From the NCBI RefSeq assembly GCF_005889715.1, contig NZ_VCKW01000034.1, forward strand, positions 1 to 47,626: DNA of 47,626 nucleotides, written 5' to 3'. Every line of letters begins with the position of its first letter. Positions within the stretch are counted from its first letter, which is position 1. The notes beneath the pieces are model-generated. The model worked only from the letters and a program-made list of their open reading frames with translations. It was not told the DNA's origin and did no database searches. Positions 42,437 to 47,626 of the stretch are shown piece after piece. The translations under genes were made by a program, and so were the position numbers. The stretch is from Actinomadura soli (GTDB lineage Bacteria > Actinomycetota > Actinomycetes > Streptosporangiales > Streptosporangiaceae).

Positions 42437-43213
42437 ATGAATGACCTTGCGAGACCCATCGCCGAAACGGACTACCCCCTGCTGAACGTTTTCTGGTCCA
42501 TGCTCTGGTTCTTCCTGTGGGTGCTGTTCTTGATGCTGCCTTTCAGGATCATCGCCGACATCTTCCGCGACGACCGGCTGAGCGGCTGGGGCAAGGCGGG
42601 ATGGACGATCTTCGTGATCGTGCTGCCGTTCCTCGGCGCCCTCGTGTACCTGATCGCGCGCGGCAAGGACATGGGCATGATCCGAAGGGCGATGACATCG
42701 GCTTTCGGCCGACCTGACCAGGCTCACAGGTGCGTCGTCGTCCAATCGATGCGAGGTAGCGATGTGCAGATGGATGGTCTACGCCGGCGATCCCCATTCT
42801 GCCGAGGATCTGCTGTTCAGGCCGGTCCATTCCCTCATCGACCAGAGTCTGCACTCCCGTCTCGGGGAGACGAGCAATGGGGACGGTTCGGAATCGGCTG
42901 GTACGGCGTGGGCCCGGTCCCGGCGGTGTTCAAGGACATCGATCCGGCCTCGGCAATGAGGCGTTTTCATGCTCTCCTCGACGGCGATGCGTGCCGCCGC
43001 AGCCCGATCGGCCTGTTCTTGACATGGTCGATGACTGAGCGGCCACCGGTCAGTGCCCACAGGGCGATGACGGGGTCGCAGAGGGCGCAACCGAACGACG
43101 AGTCGTGGAAGGACGGGATGATCGGGTCACCCTTGACGTGGTGGACCACGTCCCAGGCGGTGTGGAGCAGCCAGCCGATCCCGATGAACGTCCACGAGTC
43201 CAGCCCGCGGTAG
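42437..43213 (+). CDS. PLDc_N/SHOCT-type small membrane protein with anomalous 3' extension
   Basis: The start is ideal (ATG 42437 after AGGAGGAGCACC). Residues 1-78 form a two-helix membrane protein (YPLLNVFWSMLWFFLWVLFL, SGWGKAGWTIFVIVLPFLGA, LVYLIARGKDMGM) typical of the phospholipase D nuclease N-terminal (PLDc_N) family, which is usually 80-130 residues long. From about codon 95 the frame runs through the fragment of a glutamine amidotransferase gene (42762) and then antisense to the DUF6010 gene. The natural stop was therefore probably lost by deletion or frameshift near 42700. The first part is real; the extension is not expected to be functional. Confidence 0.6.
   Translation: MNDLARPIAETDYPLLNVFWSMLWFFLWVLFLMLPFRIIADIFRDDRLSGWGKAGWTIFVIVLPFLGALVYLIARGKDMGMIRRAMTSAFGRPDQAHRCVVVQSMRGSDVQMDGLRRRSPFCRGSAVQAGPFPHRPESALPSRGDEQWGRFGIGWYGVGPVPAVFKDIDPASAMRRFHALLDGDACRRSPIGLFLTWSMTERPPVSAHRAMTGSQRAQPNDESWKDGMIGSPLTWWTTSQAVWSSQPIPMNVHESSPR
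42762..42958 (+). pseudogene. Class II glutamine amidotransferase (EgtC-like), 5' fragment
   Basis: From ATG 42762 the frame reads MCRWMVYAGDPHSAEDLLFR, PVHSLIDQSLHSRLGETSNG, with the N-terminal catalytic Cys after the initiator Met. After a shift near 42878 it continues WGRFGIGWYGVGPVPAVFKD, IDPASA. This is the start of class II amidotransferases related to EgtC/YafJ (MCRW..Y.G.P ... NGDGFGIGWY). The gene is cut after about 65 codons by the convergent DUF6010 gene. Confidence 0.75.
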
Positions 43214-43401
43214 GCGACGAACGTGACGACCGCGGTGAACAGGAGTTCCCACAGCCCGAGGCCGCCGCCGCTGATGTAGGCGGCTCCCGCCCCGGCCACG
43301 AAGACCGCGTTGAAACGCCGCCGGTGCGGCTCCCGGTTCAGTGACATCAGGGTGATGAAGACGAGCCCGATCAGGATCGGCGCCACAACGGACAGCAGCA
43401 T
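42967..43401 (-). CDS. DUF6010 family membrane protein
   Basis: The 144-residue protein has four hydrophobic segments. They are VVAPILIGLVFITLMSL, AVFVAGAGAAYISGGGLGLW, ELLFTAVVTFVAYRGL and FIGIGWLLHTAWDVVHHVKG, followed by FGCALCDPVIALWALTGG. The GGGLG.WE, GWLLHT.WD..HH and C..CDPVIA blocks are the DUF6010 signature. ATG 43401 follows GAGGAAAACCG. The family is widespread in actinomycetes and of unknown function. The HH and CxxC residues suggest possible metal binding. Confidence 0.82.
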   Translation of the reverse strand: MLLSVVAPILIGLVFITLMSLNREPHRRRFNAVFVAGAGAAYISGGGLGLWELLFTAVVTFVAYRGLDSWTFIGIGWLLHTAWDVVHHVKGDPIIPSFHDSSFGCALCDPVIALWALTGGRSVIDHVKNRPIGLRRHASPSRRA

Positions 43402-43596
43402 CGGTTTTCCTCGCAGATACGCGGTGACGCCGCGGCGCGGCCGGTCGGGATCGGCATCGAAGATATGCGGCCGAGAACCCGTCTCCCAGTGGCACTACTG
43501 CCATCTACCAACGGAATAACGCCAACCACAGAAGGCCCCTATATCCAGGCTAGATAGGAGCCGTGGCCCGCCTTGGCGGGTGGCTACATTACGGCC

Positions 43597-44544
43597 ATGC
43601 ACACCGTGGCCGTCCTCGCGCTCGACCGGGTCATCCCGTTCGATCTGTCCACGCCGATCGAGGTTTTCACCCGTACCCACCTCCCCGACGGGCGCCCGGG
43701 CTACCAGGTGCGCATCTGCGCCGAGACACCGCAGGTCGACGCCGGGGTATTCATCCTGCACGCGCCCTGGGGACTGGGCGGCCTCAAAGACGCCGACACC
43801 ATCATCGTCCCAGGCACCGCCCACCCCACGGCAGCCGTGTCGCCCGCCGTACGAGACGCGCTGAAAGCGGCCGCCACCGACGGCACCCGGATCGCCTCCA
43901 TCTGCTCGGGGACGTTCCCGCTGGCCTCGACCGGCCTCCTCAGCGGCCTGCGCGCAACCACCCACTGGTCCGCGGCCGCCCTGCTGGCCGCCACTTACCC
44001 CGATATCGACGTGGATCCCGACGTCCTGTACGTCGACAACGGCCAAATCCTCACCTCCGCGGGCGCGGCCGCAGGGCTGGACCTGTGCCTGCACCTGATC
44101 CGCCGCGACTACGGCTCGGCGGTCGCGGCGCACGCCGCCCGCCTGTCGGTCATGCCCCTCGAACGCCAGGGCGGCCAGGCGCAGTTCATCGTCCGGCCGT
44201 TCCCGCCCACGCCCCGCGGCTCCGCGCTCGAACCCCTGCTCATGTGGCTTCAGGACAACCTGTCCGGCGACATCACCCTCACCGACATGGCCGTCCACGC
44301 CGGGATGAGCCCGCGCACCCTCATGCGCCACTTCCGCGAGCAAACCGGCACCACTCCGCTCCAGTGGCTCCACCACACCCGTATCCGCCAGGCGCAGCAC
44401 CTGCTGGAGACCACCAGCCACACCATCGAACGCATCAGCGCCCAGGTCGGCTTCGGCTCCCCCACCGCTTTCCGTGACCGCTTCAAGCGCATCACTGGGG
44501 TCAGCCCGGCCGCGTACCGCCGCACGTTCAGAGAACCGTCATGA
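43597..44544 (+). CDS. GlxA-type transcriptional regulator (DJ-1/PfpI + AraC)
   Basis: The 315-residue regulator has an N-terminal DJ-1/PfpI-like domain (HTVAVLALDRVIPFDLSTPI, IASICSGTFPLASTGLLSGL with Cys103, ATTHWS, YVDNGQILTSAGAAAGLDLC). The C-terminal AraC double helix-turn-helix reads ITLTDMAVHAGMSPRTLMRH, FREQTGTTPLQWLHHTRIRQ, IERISAQVGFGSPTAFRDRF and RRTF. ATG 43597 matches the family start, and little leader is available, so the mRNA may be nearly leaderless. The enzyme-like domain usually serves as a ligand sensor. The target is unknown; DUF6010 is divergent upstream. Confidence 0.9.
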   Translation: MHTVAVLALDRVIPFDLSTPIEVFTRTHLPDGRPGYQVRICAETPQVDAGVFILHAPWGLGGLKDADTIIVPGTAHPTAAVSPAVRDALKAAATDGTRIASICSGTFPLASTGLLSGLRATTHWSAAALLAATYPDIDVDPDVLYVDNGQILTSAGAAAGLDLCLHLIRRDYGSAVAAHAARLSVMPLERQGGQAQFIVRPFPPTPRGSALEPLLMWLQDNLSGDITLTDMAVHAGMSPRTLMRHFREQTGTTPLQWLHHTRIRQAQHLLETTSHTIERISAQVGFGSPTAFRDRFKRITGVSPAAYRRTFREPS

Positions 44545-44669
44545 GCGACGGCTACCGCCCCGCGCCTCGAACCCCGCCGGGCTCGTGACCGCGGCATCCC
44601 CGCCTGCGTCACAGTCCACGAGGACCTCCTGCTCCTAAGGCCCGTCACCGACCTGCCGGAGGCGAATCG

Positions 44670-44936
44670 ATGACCCCGAACCGGCACGGCAAGCGTGCCG
44701 GACGCAACCGGGTGCCCTCCTGCAGCTCGGCCTGTGCGGCCGCTGCGGACGCGCCCGCTACGCCACCCGCCGCTCTGCCCGGCACGCCGCCCGCATCGCC
44801 GCGCCCGGCCGCCGGGCTGCGCGCCTACCGGTGCGGTGGTGCCTGGCACCTGACCAGCCCACCGCAGTGTCGCCAGCGCATCACCCCCGCCGGTCACCCT
44901 CGTCCAGGGTCTCCGGGCCAGCAGGGCGGGGCTTGA
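44670..44936 (+). pseudogene. Small zinc-finger-like protein, frameshifted
   Basis: It starts MTPNRHGKRAGRNRVPSC. The middle makes sense only in the next frame, LGLCGRCGRARYATRRSARH, and the end is again in the first frame, LRAYRCGGAWHLTSPPQC. The pattern CxxC ... YRC...WHLT is a small protein common beside excisionase and replication genes of actinobacterial integrative elements. Two compensating indels leave the frame open but scramble the core. It lies 150 bases upstream of the excisionase gene. Confidence 0.5.
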
Positions 44937-45086
44937 CCGGCGGGATGGAGGCGAGCGTGCATACCGGTGCTCCGGTCCGGGCCAATCCGCTGGTCTGCAA
45001 GGCGCAGGACATGCGTCCGGGCACCGGAGCGGACCCGCTCCGCTGGCAGACGCACCTAGCGCCCCACTTGCCTGTTCCCGTACTGC

Positions 45087-45338
45087 ATGCGGGGGTGGGC
45101 GGTGAGGGCGGGGCTGACTCCGGCGGAGATCCGCACGCTGCCCGCCGTGGTCGATCTGGTCACCGCGGGGCGGGCTCTAGGAGTGGGGCGCACCAAAAGC
45201 TACGAACTGGCGCGCGCCGGGCGGTTTCCCTGCCCGGTGCTGCGCGTCGGCCGCAGCTACCTGGTCCCCACCACCGGACTGCTCACCCTGCTCGGCCTCA
45301 CCGACGGCACCGGGCAGCCCACACTGGAAAGCGAGTGA
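45087..45338 (+). CDS. Excisionase-like helix-turn-helix protein
   Basis: The 83-residue DNA-binding protein reads LPAVVDLVTAGRALGVGRTK, SYELARAGRFPCPVLRVGRS and YLVPTTGLLTLLGL. This is the MerR-like winged helix of actinobacterial excisionase and AlpA-type proteins (A.(A)LG.GR...Y.LAR.G.FP..VLR.G...). ATG 45087 or GTG 45102 may be the start. The stop lies 7 bases before the integrase gene, so the two form an int/xis module that excises the element next to tRNA-Arg. Confidence 0.82.
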   Translation: MRGWAVRAGLTPAEIRTLPAVVDLVTAGRALGVGRTKSYELARAGRFPCPVLRVGRSYLVPTTGLLTLLGLTDGTGQPTLESE

Positions 45339-45345
45339 ACACCGG

Positions 45346-46950
45346 ATGCCTGCCGGAACCACCTACAAATCGTGCGGCTGCCGCACCCCCGAGGGACGGC
45401 TGCTACGCACCAAGTGCCCCAAGCTGCGCCGCAAGGGCGGCTCCTGGAGCCCGACCCACGGCAACTGGTACTACCAATTCGAACTGCCGCCCAACCTCGA
45501 CGGCACCCGCCGCACCCCCATCCGCCGCGGCGGGTTCACCAGCCAGGACGCCGCCGAAACCCAGATCACCCGGCTCCACGAGCTGCTGGCCATCAGCGAC
45601 GACCCCGAGGACCGCAGCCGGATCGCCGACCTCATCGCCACCACCCTGAGCAGGGAGAAGCGGCTCCCGGTGCCGGAGGAGGTGCGGCGCAAGGTCCGCA
45701 CCGGACAGGACCTGGAGATCGCCCTCACCACCGGGCAATGGCTGCGAACCTGGCTGGCCGGACGCAAAGGCCTGCGTAACGGCACGCTGCGCAGCTACCG
45801 CACCCACATCACCACCTACCTGGAACCGGCCATCGGCCACATCCGCCTGGACCGGCTCCGCGTCGCCGACGTGCAAGCGGTGTTCGACGCCATCGACGAA
45901 CGCAACGAGCAGATCAACCGCGCCCGCACGTCCGGTGACCCCGAAGCACGGGCGCAGGTGAAGGGCTGCCGTCCGGTCGGCCCAGCGACCATGCACCGGA
46001 TCCGTGCCACCCTGCGCGCCGCCCTCAACCAGGCGATCCGGGAACGACACATCGATCTCAACGTCGCCTCCCTGATCGAACTGCCGTCCGGACGCCGCCC
46101 CAAAGCGCTGGTGTGGACACCCGAACGCGTCCGCGAATGGCGCCAGGCACGGGAAGCGTTCATCCAAACCAAGAGCACGCGCCCCGAAGGGCCAGGTGGG
46201 AGGAGCGGCGGGCGGGTCAAGCCGATGGACGCCTACGTCAGCACGCCGCGCCCGTCCCCGGTCATGGTGTGGACACCCGAACAGACCGGGGCCTTCCTCG
46301 ACCGAGCCGCCCGGCACCGGCTGCACGCGCTCTACCACCTCATCGCCTTCCGCGGGCTCCGGCGCGGCGAAGCGTGCGGGCTGCGGTGGGCCGACGTCGA
46401 CCTGGACGAAGGCACCATCCGAGTCCGATGGCAAATCACCCAGATCGGCGCCCACACCGAACAAGGCCGCCCCAAATCCGAAGCCGGGGAACGACAGGTC
46501 ACCCTCGACCAGCACACCATCAAACAACTCACCGCGCACCGGGCCCGACACAACCAGGAACGCCTGGCCGCAGGTGACACCTGGAACGACACCGGATTCG
46601 TCTTCACCCAGCAGGACGGCCAGCCGCTGGCGCCCATGGCCGTCTCCGAACAATTCCTGCTACTCGCCATGGAGGCCGGACTCCCACCCGTCCGGCTACA
46701 CGACCTGCGGCACGGCGCCGCCACCATCCTGCTGCGCGCCGGACACGACCTCAAAGTCGTACAAGAAACGTTGGGGCTGTCGTCGATCACCATCGCCTCC
46801 GACACCTACACCAGCGTCCTGCCCGACCTGGCCCGCCAATCCGCCGAAGACGCCGCCGCCGTCATCCTCAACGCCCGCACCGGACCCGAGCCGGACGAAG
46901 CAGCAGCCACGGGCCGCGTCGTCCGGATGCCACAGGCGTCGAGCCGATGA
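45346..46950 (+). CDS. Tyrosine site-specific integrase
   Basis: The 534-residue integrase has an N-terminal Cys-containing arm (YKSCGCRTPEGRLLRTKCPK), a core-binding domain (TTGQWLRTWLAGRKGLRNGT) with an insertion rich in charged residues, and a catalytic domain. Catalytic residues are Arg in AFRGLRRGEACGLRWADVD, HDLRHGAATILLRAG (HxxR) and the Tyr in IASDTYTSV. The usual second His before the Tyr reads Leu-Ser (ETLGLSSITI), as in some other actinobacterial integrases. The gene points toward tRNA-Arg, the expected attachment site. A diverged internal fragment of a sister gene lies at 15150-15440. Confidence 0.92.
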   Translation: MPAGTTYKSCGCRTPEGRLLRTKCPKLRRKGGSWSPTHGNWYYQFELPPNLDGTRRTPIRRGGFTSQDAAETQITRLHELLAISDDPEDRSRIADLIATTLSREKRLPVPEEVRRKVRTGQDLEIALTTGQWLRTWLAGRKGLRNGTLRSYRTHITTYLEPAIGHIRLDRLRVADVQAVFDAIDERNEQINRARTSGDPEARAQVKGCRPVGPATMHRIRATLRAALNQAIRERHIDLNVASLIELPSGRRPKALVWTPERVREWRQAREAFIQTKSTRPEGPGGRSGGRVKPMDAYVSTPRPSPVMVWTPEQTGAFLDRAARHRLHALYHLIAFRGLRRGEACGLRWADVDLDEGTIRVRWQITQIGAHTEQGRPKSEAGERQVTLDQHTIKQLTAHRARHNQERLAAGDTWNDTGFVFTQQDGQPLAPMAVSEQFLLLAMEAGLPPVRLHDLRHGAATILLRAGHDLKVVQETLGLSSITIASDTYTSVLPDLARQSAEDAAAVILNARTGPEPDEAAATGRVVRMPQASSR

Positions 46951-46981
46951 GCAGCCGAGGTTGACCATCGGATTCACCTTG

Positions 46982-47021
46982 CGGGTGTCCGCGCCCGGAC
47001 CGGTCCGGGCGCGGACACCCG
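46982..47021. terminator. 40-base perfect palindrome after the integrase gene
   Basis: The 20-base arm CGGGTGTCCGCGCCCGGACC and its exact reverse complement abut with no loop, centred between 47001 and 47002, 32 bases after the integrase stop. It can act as a very strong terminator shielding the tRNA gene, or as a cruciform or protein site near the attachment site. Confidence 0.75.
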
Positions 47022-47257
47022 TCCTTGCGCGGTGGGCCTGGTTGGCGGATCGAAGAGCCGGCAACCGCCTGCACGGCGGCGTTCCAGCGGTCACCGGGTG
47101 GCGGTGGTCGGAGCGGCGGCTGGGCAGGTGACTACAGCGATTCGCGGGGTGCCGGCGACAGGTCGGCGACAACCGAGCGAACATCGAGCGAACACGGGGA
47201 CGAACCGGGACAGAATCCAGGATCTTGGCAGTGGTAAAACCGCAGGTCAGGTGGGGG

Positions 47258-47331
47258 CGCGCCCGGCAGGATTCGAACCCGCGACCGTCGGATTAGAAGT
47301 CCGATGCTCTGTCCAGCTGAGCTACGGGCGC
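47258..47331 (-). tRNA. tRNA-Arg (anticodon TCT)
   Basis: The 74-base cloverleaf folds fully: acceptor GCGCCCG/CGGGCGC, D-stem GCTC/GAGC, anticodon stem TCGGA/TCCGA with loop CTTCTAA (anticodon TCT), T-stem GCGGG/CCTGC with TTCGAAT, and discriminator G. CCA is not encoded. Its 3' end faces the integrase gene 308 bases away, as expected for an integration target. Confidence 0.95.
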
Positions 47332-47462
47332 CCGGCGCCCGGCGGGACGCCGGGACACAGTGTAAGGGCGAGGGTCCTTCGGCTCCACATCTATAACGCC
47401 GTTACCACGGGTGAACCGGCGGAGGTGGTGTATTGGGGGTCTTATCTTTGGTTGCTGTGGTG

Positions 47463-47626
47463 GTGAACTTTGAAGTGCCGCTCTCCGGCGGGGACGTGTC
47501 GGAGGGTGTGGTGCGGGTCGGGGAGACGGTGCGGAGGCCGTTGCGGGCGCATAGTCCGGCGGTGCACGGGTTGTTGCGGCATCTGGAGTCGGTGGGGTTC
47601 GACGGGGCGCCGCGGGTGCTGGGGGT
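47463..47626 (+). CDS. Aminoglycoside phosphotransferase (APH)-type protein, N-terminal part
   Basis: The frame from GTG 47463 (or 47460) reads VNFEVPLSGGDVSEGVVRVG, ETVRRPLRAHSPAVHGLLRH and LESVGFDGAPRVLG, then leaves the window. This is the N-lobe opening of APH/choline-kinase-type phosphotransferases of actinomycetes (L.GG.V..GVVRVG.TVRRP ... V..LL.HLE..GFDGAPR.LG). Catalytic residues lie outside. It was not interrupted by the integration event at the neighbouring tRNA. Confidence 0.75.
   Translation, partial: MNFEVPLSGGDVSEGVVRVGETVRRPLRAHSPAVHGLLRHLESVGFDGAPRVLG

Overview
The window is GC-rich DNA with dense coding, GTG starts alternating with ATG, LAL/LuxR, TetR and ArsR regulators, a class F sortase, a DtxR/IdeR-type iron box and SCO4226-like, DUF1737, DUF6010 and trypco2 families. 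This points to a high-GC actinomycete, most like Streptosporangiales such as Actinomadura (inference from family content; no ribosomal marker is present). No complete mobile element is visible, but remnants are many: two ISL3-type, two Tn3-type, one IS3-type, two broken tyrosine integrases, and one intact integrase/excisionase pair next to tRNA-Arg.

Layout. 1-9.3 kb: the end of a pentapeptide-repeat-type gene, a secreted membrane-anchored protein with a class F sortase, a three-gene minus-strand operon (secreted metallophosphoesterase, MFS transporter, TolB-like propeller lipoprotein or secreted protein), a frameshifted epoxide hydrolase relic, a secreted propeller protein and an ArsR-type regulator. 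9.3-15 kb: a RiPP-like region. It holds a small secreted protein, a decayed LanKC-like kinase/lanthionine synthetase fragment, a scrambled LuxR gene and its intact paralogue. A compact minus-strand operon follows: a 22-residue peptide, a ThiF/E1-like enzyme and a membrane metallopeptidase with an HEFWH motif and a PqqD-like N-terminus. This operon is the best candidate for an undescribed system. 15-23.5 kb: integrase and IS3 relics, small conserved genes (SCO4226-type nickel-binding protein, DUF1737), a DUF6882-like gene and a LAL regulator that truncate one another, a Tn3 relic, MarR and STAS genes. 23.5-30.2 kb: an eCIS-type (DUF4157) protein with a putative cysteine-protease/deamidase-like C-terminal region between two ISL3 relics, a dual-specificity-like phosphatase, a broken integrase and a secreted sialidase.

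30.3-33.4 kb is a pseudogene patchwork: trypco2, Vsr-type nuclease, HATPase, Tn3 transposase, HAD, HXXEE and VOC fragments, with one intact DHFR/RibD-like reductase. 33.4-39.9 kb is an iron island. An iron box lies between a large adenylation-carrier-acyltransferase fusion and an FbpABC-type ferric iron ABC transporter. 40-44.5 kb has a TetR regulator divergent from an MBL hydrolase/CMD operon with two visible operators, small membrane proteins, and a GlxA-type regulator. 44.6-47.4 kb is the right end of an integrated element (zinc-finger relic, excisionase, integrase, a 40-base perfect palindrome) abutting tRNA-Arg(TCT). The window ends inside an aminoglycoside-phosphotransferase-type gene.

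All family assignments are from reading motifs by eye; no database search was run.
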